This document shows positions 1 to 7,340 of a stretch of 64,000 nt of DNA, one piece after another; within the stretch, counting starts at the first letter, position 1, and each line of letters starts with the position of its first letter. Under the pieces are notes generated by a model, which had not been told where the DNA came from, ran no database searches, and saw nothing but the letters and a program-made list of their open reading frames with translations. Made by a program: the position numbers and the translations under genes. Source of the stretch: an uncultured Jannaschia sp. (lineage in GTDB: Bacteria > Pseudomonadota > Alphaproteobacteria > Rhodobacterales > Rhodobacteraceae); contig NZ_CANLTQ010000002.1 of assembly GCF_947494025.1 (NCBI RefSeq), forward strand, positions 310,001 to 374,000, given 5' to 3'.

Positions 1-1528
1 AGGCGGCGGTGGAGAAGCCCGGCCGGAACAGGAGCTGGTCGATCTCCGCGTCGCTCAGATCGACATCGGCGGGGATCAGCCCCTTCTCGATGGCGATCTG
101 CCTGATGCGCGGCCGGTTCAGGCCCGCGCCGTCATCGGCGATCCGGATGAGCACGTCGCCCGACTTGTAACAGGCGGTGAGCTTGACGGTGCCCCGTTCC
201 GGCTTGCCGGCCTCGCGCCGCTTCTCCGGCACTTCGAGGCCGTGGTCGATGGAATTGCGGATCATGTGCGTCAGCGGATCGGCGAGCTTCTCGATGACCT
301 TCTTGTCGACCTCGGTCTCCTCGCCCTCGATGACGAGCTGTGCCGACTTGCCGGCCACGTCCGCCGTTTCCCGCGCGATCCGGGTCATCCGCTGGAAGAG
401 CTGCTTGACGGGCTGGGTCCGCAGGCCCATCACGCCTTCCTGCACCTCGCGGGCGAGCTGCTTGTAATCGTCCAGATCGGTCGCGATCTCGGGCGTCAGC
501 GGCACGCCGATCTCGCGCACGCGCTGCGTGATCATCGCCTGATTGATGATGAGCTCCCCCACCGTGTTGATGAGCCGGTCGATCCGGTCGACATCGACCC
601 GAAGCGTCGCCCGCGCGTCCTTCCTGGCCGGGGCGGGCTCGGCATTTTCCCTCGCAGGCGTCTCGGCCGACGCGGCTGGCGACGGCTCCACCGACAGGTC
701 CGGCAGGTCCGCGGCGTCGTCCGGCGCGAAATCGTCTAGATCGGGAAGCTCCGGCAATCCCGTCGCGTCGCCGCTGCCCCCGGACCGGACGACCGTGATC
801 TCCAGATCGCAAAGGCCGTCGACGAATTCGAACACCTCGCGCACGGCGCCCTCGGGCTCCGACGAGACGAGCGTAATCTCCCAGGCGAGGTAGCTCCCTT
901 CCCAATCGAACGCGTCGATGCCCGGTAGGCCCGACAGGTCGACCGCGACCGCGATTTCGCCGAGATCCGCGAGCGCCTCGATCAAGACGAGCGGCTCGTG
1001 CCCGGTGGCGTAGAGGTCGCGCCGGGGCGCGAAGGCGATGGTGTAGGTCGTGGATCCCGGCTCGTCGTCGTCAAGATCGGGCAGTGCGAAGTCGAAATCC
1101 GCGCCCACCGCGTCGAACACGAACTCCTCTTCGACCGCGCCTTCCTCGCCGAGAACGGCCTCGAGTGCGTCGGACGTGGTGGAAACGGCGGCGGCGTCGA
1201 ACGGGCTCTCGTCGCGCGCGGTTTCCACAAGGTCCGCGAGGACGTCTCCGGCGCGTTGCAGCAGGGCGATGAGCTCGTCGGCCGGCTCGAGGTCGCCCGA
1301 GCGGATGCGGTCGAGCACCGTCTCGAAGGTATGCGCGAACCCCACGAGGTCGTTCAGGCCGAATGAGCCCGCACCGCCCTTGATCGAATGGACCGCACGG
1401 AACACGGCGTTCACCGTCTCGCCGCCGTGGTCGCCGCCGGCCATCTCGCCGAGCCCTTCGTTCAGAGCCTCGATGAGGTCCTCGCATTCCTCGAAGAACG
1501 TTGCCCGGATCGCGTCGAGTGCAGCCAT
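1..1528 (-). CDS. cheA: Chemotaxis histidine kinase CheA (C-terminus cut by window edge)
   Basis: Cytoplasmic kinase that phosphorylates CheY and CheB in response to chemoreceptors. The visible 509 residues start with a P1/HPt domain carrying the phosphorylatable histidine at about residue 47 (AVHSIKGGAGSFG). A long acidic linker/P2 region follows, then the P3 dimerisation helices (NTVGELIINQAMI), and a P4 ATPase domain with H box (NSIDHGLE), G1 box (DDGAGLN) and the start of the GFST F box exactly at the edge. The end of P4 and the CheW-like P5 lie outside. The ATG is 4 bases after the cheY stop, so the genes are co-transcribed. CheW and CheR are not in the window and are probably beyond the left edge. 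Confidence 0.97.
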   Translation of the reverse strand, partial: MAALDAIRATFFEECEDLIEALNEGLGEMAGGDHGGETVNAVFRAVHSIKGGAGSFGLNDLVGFAHTFETVLDRIRSGDLEPADELIALLQRAGDVLADLVETARDESPFDAAAVSTTSDALEAVLGEEGAVEEEFVFDAVGADFDFALPDLDDDEPGSTTYTIAFAPRRDLYATGHEPLVLIEALADLGEIAVAVDLSGLPGIDAFDWEGSYLAWEITLVSSEPEGAVREVFEFVDGLCDLEITVVRSGGSGDATGLPELPDLDDFAPDDAADLPDLSVEPSPAASAETPARENAEPAPARKDARATLRVDVDRIDRLINTVGELIINQAMITQRVREIGVPLTPEIATDLDDYKQLAREVQEGVMGLRTQPVKQLFQRMTRIARETADVAGKSAQLVIEGEETEVDKKVIEKLADPLTHMIRNSIDHGLEVPEKRREAGKPERGTVKLTACYKSGDVLIRIADDGAGLNRPRIRQIAIEKGLIPADVDLSDAEIDQLLFRPGFSTAA

Positions 1529-1532
1529 GGCG

Positions 1533-1901
1533 TCAGATACCCGTAATGCGCTTGAGGACGGAGACGAGGGACGTCTCGTCGAAGGGTTTCACGATCCAGC
1601 CGGTCGCGCCGGCCCTGCGGGCCCGGTCCTTCAGGTCCGCGCCGCTTTCGGTCGAGAGCACGATGATGGGCACGGTCTTGTTGACCGACCCGCCGCGGAT
1701 ACCCTCGATCACGCCGAAGCCGTCGAGGTTGGGCATGTTGATGTCGGTGATGACGACCCTCGGTGAGGTTTCGGCGAACTTCTCCAGTCCGTCGACGCCG
1801 TCCACGGCGGTCGTGACCTCGAAGTCGTATTCCTCCAGCGTCGCGGCGAGCAATGACCGGATCGTACGCGAATCGTCGATGGCGAGAACCTGGGCCTTCA
1901 T
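1533..1901 (-). CDS. cheY: Chemotaxis response regulator CheY
   Basis: Single-domain receiver of 122 residues with no output domain, as expected of CheY, which carries phosphoryl signal from CheA to the flagellar motor switch. All receiver landmarks are present: acidic pair D9/D10 (AIDDS), phosphoacceptor D53 (ITDINMP), switch T84 (VLSTES) and K105 (IVKPF). The start codon overlaps the stop of the STAS gene upstream (ATGA), and cheA begins 4 bases downstream, giving a tightly coupled STAS-cheY-cheA operon. Single-domain receivers can also act as phosphate sinks; position next to cheA favours a chemotaxis role but does not distinguish motor control from sink. Confidence 0.96.
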   Translation of the reverse strand: MKAQVLAIDDSRTIRSLLAATLEEYDFEVTTAVDGVDGLEKFAETSPRVVITDINMPNLDGFGVIEGIRGGSVNKTVPIIVLSTESGADLKDRARRAGATGWIVKPFDETSLVSVLKRITGI

Positions 1902-2203
1902 GCGGCAGCTCCCTCGTGGATGAGGGCATCGGCGAACGTCTCGGCAAGGCCCAGGGTTTCGAGGCTCCGGGCGACGATGCCCGAAGGATCGACGATCTTC
2001 AGCGGCACGGCGTCCTCGGCCCGGCAGCGCACCGCGACCGCGAGGGTCTGCGCCGCCTGCGCGCCGACCCTGCCCGAGGCGGTGCCGTCGATCGTGACAG
2101 GAACGCCGCGCCGCACGGCGAGGAACTCGGCAAGCTCGCGGACGGTGTCGTGATTGAGGGTCGCGGACAATGTGAAGACCGCTGGTTCGGATGTCTGGGT
2201 CAC
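1898..2203 (-). CDS. STAS-domain protein, first gene of che operon
   Basis: A 101-residue protein that reads as a lone STAS domain (anti-sigma-antagonist/MlaB-like fold): beta start (AVFTLSATLNHDTVRELAEFL), a central VTIDGTASGRVGAQAAQTL stretch where family members carry a Ser/Thr before the helix, and a C-terminal helix (SLETLGLAETF). The start is GTG with GGAG 6-10 bases upstream. It precedes and overlaps cheY by 4 bases. STAS proteins at the head of che operons occur in several alphaproteobacteria; their role is not well settled (known from family). Whether S43 here is phosphorylated cannot be told. Function in signalling is inferred from context only. Confidence 0.85.
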   Translation of the reverse strand: MTQTSEPAVFTLSATLNHDTVRELAEFLAVRRGVPVTIDGTASGRVGAQAAQTLAVAVRCRAEDAVPLKIVDPSGIVARSLETLGLAETFADALIHEGAAA

Positions 2204-2440
2204 GTCGATCTCCGCATCTCGTCTCGGACGCCGGCTCGCGGCGGCGTCCCGTGATGGCGGCGATCTAGGCGGCAGAGTCTAACGAAGCGTGAACCGCCGA
2301 GGGACCGGAACGTGAAAATGCAAGGCATAACGACCGGTCTCCTTAAGGCCGCCTTCACCCTACTCCCCCGATGACCCACGCCACATTCCGGCCCCGCATC
2401 CGACGCAGGGCGGCCGACCCAAAGAACCAAGGATCGATCG

Positions 2441-4648
2441 ATGCGACGCCTTTCCGACCTCCCCTTGTCCATCAAGTTTCCCGCGGCGATCACGGCGCTC
2501 GTGATCGCCGCCGTCACGATCTCGACGATGCTGCCCGCCGTCCTCGAGGGCCGGGTGACCGGAGAGCTGCTCTTCGCAATGGAGCTCGTTCTGCTCGGCG
2601 CCCTCGCCGCCGGTGTCGGAACGCTGCTCGCCCGCGGCATCAGCCGTCCGCTGCGGCGCATCGCCGGCGCGCTGCGGGCCGTCGGCGGCAAGCAGTTCGA
2701 CACCGGGATTCCCGAAGCCGGCCGCGGCGACGAGATCGGCCGCGTCGCCGAAGCCGCCGCGGAATGCCGCGACCGGCTCGCCGCGGACGAGATGACCAGC
2801 AGGGAGACGTCCCGCCTGATCGAGGCGATCGGCGCCGCGCAGGGGATGATCGAATTCGACCCGGACGGCACGATCCTGAAGGCGAACGACACCTTCCTCC
2901 GGATCATGGGCTACGCGTCCGACGAGGTGATCGGCCGCAATCATTCGATGTTCGCCCAGGGGGGCGACGCCGATACGGCCGGGCATCGCCGGATGTGGGA
3001 CGGGTTCGCGCGCGGCGCGCCTGTGACCGGCATCTTCCCGCGCCTCGCCAAGGGCGCGCGCGAGGTCCATCTTCAGGCCATCTACAGTCCGATCCTCGAC
3101 GAGGCGGGCCGTGTCGTCCGTTTCGTCACGGTCGTCTCCGACGTGACCGAGGCCGAGACCCGGCGCCGTCGGCTCGAGAGGGAGAGCGCCGAACAGGCCG
3201 CAATCATCGAGGCGATCAGCGACGGGCAGTTGATGATCCAGTTCGACGCGAAGGGCAGGATCCTCGCGGCGAACCGGAACTTCTCCGACGTGATGGGATA
3301 CCCCGAAGCGGAGATCGTCGGCCGTCACCATTCGATGTTCGCCCCCGGCGACCACGCGCAGACCGCGCAATATCGCGATCACTGGCGCGAGCTGAGCGAA
3401 GGTGAGACGATCACGGGCGTGTTCGAGCGGGTCGACAAGGCCGGTCGCACCGTCTGGATGCAGGGGTCCTACAACGCCGTGCGCGACGGCGCCGGCAACG
3501 TCGTCCGCGTCGTCAAGTTGGTCAACGACATCACCCGGGCCGAGACCGAGCGCCTGCAAGGCATCGAGGACCGTCGCGCGATGGAGGCTGACCTGTCGCA
3601 GGTCGTCGACCGGCTGAACGGCGCGCTGTCGAACCTCGCGGACGGGGATCTCACCGTTCGCCTCGACGAGGCCTTCGCCGCTGGCTACGACGACCTGCGG
3701 CAGAACTTCAACACCGCCATCGCACAGCTCGACGACACGATCTCCGCCGTCGCCTTCAACGCCGCCAACATGCAGAGCGAAGCGAACCAGGTCGGCGGTG
3801 CCGCCGACGACCTGGCCAAACGGACGGAGAATCAGGCCGCCGCGCTGGAGGAGACCGCCGCCGCGCTCGAGCAGCTCACGACCAGCGTCAAGGCCGCGGC
3901 CGAGGCGGCCGACGCCGCCAGCGCCGACGTATCCGGCACGCGCAAGGCCGCCGTCGACAGCGGCCGCATCGTCAAGAAGGCCGTGAAGGCCATGAGCAAG
4001 ATCGAGAAGTCCTCCGAACAGATTAGCCAGATCATCGGCGTGATCGAGGACATCGCCTTCCAGACCAACCTCCTCGCGCTCAATGCGGGCGTGGAGGCGG
4101 CGCGGGCGGGCGATGCCGGCCGGGGCTTCGCCGTCGTGGCCTCCGAGGTCCAGGCGCTCGCGACCCGCTCCGCGGAGGCGGCCAAGGAGATCAAGGCGCT
4201 GATCTCGACCTCCTCCCAACAGGTCGAGGCGGGCGTGGAGCTCGTCGACGAAACGGGAAAGGCGCTCGCGACCATCGTCGACTCGGTATCGACCATCACC
4301 TCGCTCGTGAATGGGATCGCGTCCTCCGCGCGCGATCAATCGGTCGGACTCAGCGAGATCAACACCGCGGTCGGCCAGCTCGACCAGGTGACGCAGCAGA
4401 ACGCCGCGATGGTCGAGGAGGTGAACGCCGCCAGCCAGACGATGCGCTCGGAGACCATGTCGCTCGCCGGGCTGATGGCGCGGTTCACCACCGGGGACGC
4501 CGCGAATGCAAGCCAGGCGCCGGGCCGGGGCAACGTCACGGCCCTGCCGGTTCGTCCGAGGGCGAATGCGGTGCCGCTTCGCGCGCAGGGCAACATCGCG
4601 CTCGCCGACGAGCCGCGGACCCTGATGAACGACTGGGAAGAGTTCTGA
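2441..4648 (+). CDS. Methyl-accepting chemotaxis protein with tandem PAS domains
   Basis: Chemoreceptor of 735 residues. Two membrane segments at about 12-33 and 43-65 are separated by only about 10 residues, so there is no periplasmic sensor. A HAMP-like stretch (66-118) is followed by two PAS domains (about 125-240 and 252-368), a second HAMP-like linker (380-435) and a full MCP signalling domain with the conserved hairpin ([20 protein letters not shown]). The last residues NDWEEF resemble the CheR/CheB tethering pentapeptide (NWETF type). The design suggests intracellular, perhaps redox or energy, sensing as in Aer-like receptors, but the ligand or cofactor is not visible. It starts a rightward unit with cheB and cheD, divergent from STAS-cheY-cheA. 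Confidence 0.95.
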   Translation: MRRLSDLPLSIKFPAAITALVIAAVTISTMLPAVLEGRVTGELLFAMELVLLGALAAGVGTLLARGISRPLRRIAGALRAVGGKQFDTGIPEAGRGDEIGRVAEAAAECRDRLAADEMTSRETSRLIEAIGAAQGMIEFDPDGTILKANDTFLRIMGYASDEVIGRNHSMFAQGGDADTAGHRRMWDGFARGAPVTGIFPRLAKGAREVHLQAIYSPILDEAGRVVRFVTVVSDVTEAETRRRRLERESAEQAAIIEAISDGQLMIQFDAKGRILAANRNFSDVMGYPEAEIVGRHHSMFAPGDHAQTAQYRDHWRELSEGETITGVFERVDKAGRTVWMQGSYNAVRDGAGNVVRVVKLVNDITRAETERLQGIEDRRAMEADLSQVVDRLNGALSNLADGDLTVRLDEAFAAGYDDLRQNFNTAIAQLDDTISAVAFNAANMQSEANQVGGAADDLAKRTENQAAALEETAAALEQLTTSVKAAAEAADAASADVSGTRKAAVDSGRIVKKAVKAMSKIEKSSEQISQIIGVIEDIAFQTNLLALNAGVEAARAGDAGRGFAVVASEVQALATRSAEAAKEIKALISTSSQQVEAGVELVDETGKALATIVDSVSTITSLVNGIASSARDQSVGLSEINTAVGQLDQVTQQNAAMVEEVNAASQTMRSETMSLAGLMARFTTGDAANASQAPGRGNVTALPVRPRANAVPLRAQGNIALADEPRTLMNDWEEF

Positions 4649-4661
4649 GAACCGCCCTGTC

Positions 4662-4685
4662 GGCAGGGGCGTCCGCGCCCCTGCC
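4662..4685 (+). terminator. Perfect 10-bp hairpin between mcp and cheB
   Basis: An inverted repeat GGCAGGGGCG-tccg-CGCCCCTGCC lies 13 bases after the receptor stop. There is no T-run, so it is not a canonical intrinsic terminator. It could protect the receptor mRNA 3' end or attenuate transcription into cheB. Confidence 0.4.
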
Positions 4686-4740
4686 CCTGAACCGCGATCG
4701 CCGATGACGCGATCCTGTCGCCTGGTAAGGATCGTTCACG

Positions 4741-5781
4741 ATGAGAAACATCCGGGTTCTGGTGGTCGACGGCTCCCCGGTCATGTGTGCCGTCTTGAGG
4801 ACGGAACTGGAACGCGATCCCCACACAAGCGTCGTGGGGATCGCGTCGACCGCCGGCGCCGCGCGCGAGGCGATCAAGGCGCTCGATCCCGACGTGCTGA
4901 CCTTCGACCTGTGGATGCCCGGCATGGACGGGCCCGGCTTTCTCGCGAAGCTGATGCGCTTGCGGCCCATGCCGGTGGTGGTCGTCTCCGCCAGGGTCGG
5001 GCGCGGCAGGACCGCCACCTCCGTTCAGGCCCTGGCCCTCGGCGCCTACGACGTCTTCATCAAGCCCGAGGACGGAAGCCTGCCGCAGGCCTACGATCCT
5101 CTTCGCGAGCTGGTGCGCGGCGCGGCGAAGACGCGCCTCCTTCCGCGGGACGTCCCGGCGGCGCCGGCCGCTGCGCCGGATTTCGCCCCCGACGGCCGGA
5201 TCGTGGCGATCGGGGCGTCGACGGGCGGCGTCGATGCGCTCCTCGCGGTCCTGTCGGGCTTTCCGGCGAACTGCCCCCCGACGGTCGTCACCCAGCACAT
5301 GCCCGCGGCGTTCACGGCGAGCTTCGCGAGCCGCCTCGACGCGCACTGCGCCGCCGATGTGCGGGAGGCCACCAACGGCGCACCTTTGAAGCCGGGACGG
5401 ATCTACCTCGCCCCGGGCGGGTCGCGGCATCTCGAGGTCATGGGCCGCGACAGGCGCGTCTGCCGCCTGCGGGAGGGCCGGCCGGTCAACGGCCACCGGC
5501 CCTCGGTGGACGTGCTGTTCCATTCCCTCGCCAGGCTTGGCGCACCCGCCCTCGGCGTGATTCTCACCGGCATGGGCGACGACGGGGCGCGCGGACTCGC
5601 GGCGATGCGCGCGGCCGGCGCGCGGACGCTCGGCCAGGACGAGGCGACGAGCCTCGTCTACGGCATGCCCCGCGTGGCCCACGAGATGGGCGCCGTCGAG
5701 AAGCAGCTGCCGCTGTCTCGGATGACCCGCGCCGTTCTCGAACGGTGCAACGCACGGTCCAAACCCTCGCGCGCAGCCTGA
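4741..5781 (+). CDS. cheB: Chemotaxis protein-glutamate methylesterase CheB
   Basis: Removes methyl groups from, and deamidates, chemoreceptor glutamates; 346 residues. The N-terminal receiver has phosphoacceptor D56 (LTFDLWMP), S83 and K108 (FIKPEDG), but the usual acidic pair is D10-G11 (VVDGSPVM) rather than D-D, and VEMP reads LWMP. The C-terminal esterase has the full triad: S160 (IGASTGG), H186 (TQHMP) and D281 (GMGDDGARG). AAGGA precedes the ATG. It lies 92 bases behind the receptor gene, and cheD follows. The altered acidic pocket may weaken Mg2+ binding and phospho-control; this is inference from one residue. Confidence 0.95.
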   Translation: MRNIRVLVVDGSPVMCAVLRTELERDPHTSVVGIASTAGAAREAIKALDPDVLTFDLWMPGMDGPGFLAKLMRLRPMPVVVVSARVGRGRTATSVQALALGAYDVFIKPEDGSLPQAYDPLRELVRGAAKTRLLPRDVPAAPAAAPDFAPDGRIVAIGASTGGVDALLAVLSGFPANCPPTVVTQHMPAAFTASFASRLDAHCAADVREATNGAPLKPGRIYLAPGGSRHLEVMGRDRRVCRLREGRPVNGHRPSVDVLFHSLARLGAPALGVILTGMGDDGARGLAAMRAAGARTLGQDEATSLVYGMPRVAHEMGAVEKQLPLSRMTRAVLERCNARSKPSRAA

Positions 5782-5814
5782 GCGCGACAGCGCCGATCCG
5801 ATCCCGGAGTCTCC

Positions 5815-6321
5815 ATGATCCTCAACGTCGCACAGGGAACGCACGCGGTCTCCACCGATCCGGAGGCGGTCATCACGACCGTCCTCGGATCCTGCGTGGC
5901 CGCCTGTCTGTTCGATGCCGGGGCGGGCCTCGGCGGGATGAATCATTTCCTTCTGCCCGAAAGCACGGCGCATTCCTCCCGGAACGTCATCTACGGCGCC
6001 CAGGCGATGGAGCTTCTGATCAACGACATGATGAAGAAGGGCGCGCACAAGGAGCGGATGCGGGCCAAGCTCTTCGGCGGGGCCCGGATGGTCGACGGCC
6101 TGTCCGACATCGGCGCGGCCAACGCCGCCTTCGCGCTGCAATTCCTGGAGGACGAAGGCATCCCCTGCATCGCCGCGTCGCTCGGCGGCAAGAACGCCCG
6201 GCGGTTGCGCTTCTGGCCGACCACCGGGCGGGCGACGCAGAAGTGCTTCGCCACGACGGCGCCTGCCGTCGCGCGGCCGGCGCCCGCGCCCGTCTACACG
6301 TTCCAGTTCACGCAGTTCTGA
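5815..6321 (+). CDS. cheD: Chemoreceptor glutamine deamidase CheD
   Basis: Deamidates specific glutamines of chemoreceptors so they can be methylated, and in some bacteria modulates CheC. The 168 residues match the family: catalytic Cys27 in TVLGSCVAAC, His44 in GGMNHFLLP, and the conserved Thr in the FWPTTGRATQ segment near residue 155. The ATG is 33 bases behind cheB with GGAG upstream, so it is probably in the same transcript. The gene ends 27 bases from the convergent channel gene. No cheC is visible. Confidence 0.95.
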   Translation: MILNVAQGTHAVSTDPEAVITTVLGSCVAACLFDAGAGLGGMNHFLLPESTAHSSRNVIYGAQAMELLINDMMKKGAHKERMRAKLFGGARMVDGLSDIGAANAAFALQFLEDEGIPCIAASLGGKNARRLRFWPTTGRATQKCFATTAPAVARPAPAPVYTFQFTQF

Positions 6322-6348
6322 CCCCGGCGGGGCGGCGGGAGCCGCGGC

Positions 6349-7134
6349 TCAGGCGACCCCTTCGGTCTTGATATGCATCGTCGCGCCGCAATGCTTGCAA
6401 TGCACCGCATCCGGGTCGTGCAGCAGCAGGCCGCAGCGCCTGCATTCCTTGCGCACCTTGCGCGGCCGGAACAGGACCTGCAGCAGGCGCAGAAAAAGCG
6501 TCACGCCGAAGATCATCACCGCGACCGACAGCATGCGGCCCCACGGCCCGATCAGGGTGATGTCCCCGAACCCCGTCGTCGTCAGCGTCGTCACGGTGAA
6601 ATAGAGCGCGTCGGCATAGTTGCCGATCTCCGGATTCACCGCCCATTGCACCGTGTAGATGAGCCCCGTCATCACGAACAGGAACACGCCCAGGTTCACG
6701 GCCGCGAGGATGATGTCCTGATGCGTGCGGAAATACCGGAAGTCGCGGCGCAGCTGCATCACCAGGTGATAGCTCCGCAGAAGCCGCAGCGTCCGCAGGA
6801 TGCGCAGGAACCCGAGCCCCTCGCCCGCCAGCGGCGCGAGGAACGACACGATCGCCGCGATGTCCGCCCAGGTCGTGAACCGCATCAGGAAATAGCCGCG
6901 CCGCTGCTCCAGAAAAAGGCGCACGAGGAAATCGGCGAGGATCAGCGCGCCGAACACGGCGTCGAGCACCTCGATCAACTGCGTGCGCGGAAAGAACGAG
7001 GTGACGATCACGAACAATATCGTGACGATGTCGAAGAGCAGCAGGACATAGCGGAACCGGCGCGCGGCCGGCGTGTGGCCGCGATAGAGCGAGTGTAGGA
7101 AGCCGGCCGGGCCGATATCTCGCGTCGACGACAT
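6349..7134 (-). CDS. Voltage-gated-like K+ channel with C-terminal zinc ribbon
   Basis: Six-transmembrane ion channel, 261 residues. The regular arginines of the S4 helix are visible (R111, R114, R117, R120 in LRILRTLRLLRSY), and the selectivity filter reads TTTGFGD (185-191), a potassium-type signature. S5 and S6 flank it (about 138-162 and 198-222). Unusually for the family the cytosolic tail is short and contains two CxxC pairs (C231/C234 and C246/C249), a likely zinc ribbon in place of RCK or cNMP domains. It is divergently arranged with the Mrp antiporter operon, so a shared role in K+/Na+/pH balance is plausible. Gating signal unknown. Confidence 0.9.
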   Translation of the reverse strand: MSSTRDIGPAGFLHSLYRGHTPAARRFRYVLLLFDIVTILFVIVTSFFPRTQLIEVLDAVFGALILADFLVRLFLEQRRGYFLMRFTTWADIAAIVSFLAPLAGEGLGFLRILRTLRLLRSYHLVMQLRRDFRYFRTHQDIILAAVNLGVFLFVMTGLIYTVQWAVNPEIGNYADALYFTVTTLTTTGFGDITLIGPWGRMLSVAVMIFGVTLFLRLLQVLFRPRKVRKECRRCGLLLHDPDAVHCKHCGATMHIKTEGVA

Positions 7135-7340
7135 GCCGTCTTGTTGGCATGGACGCGGCGGCGACCGCCAGCCTCCGATCCGCCGGCGGATGCGGAAAAC
7201 GCGGGAGCGGGCAAACCGGGAGCGTCAGGGGGACGCGGCGCGCCGACGCCACAATCGCGTCAAATGTCCCGACCTTTCTTGTGCCTAGGCCCGGCCTTCT
7301 CCAAAACGTCCCAACGGCCGGCCGCAAGCAAGGAGATCGC

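Noticed and set aside
2360-4339. A 659-codon minus-strand frame opposite the chemoreceptor
   Set aside because: Composition typical of antisense to MCP coiled coils; no ribosome site or domain.
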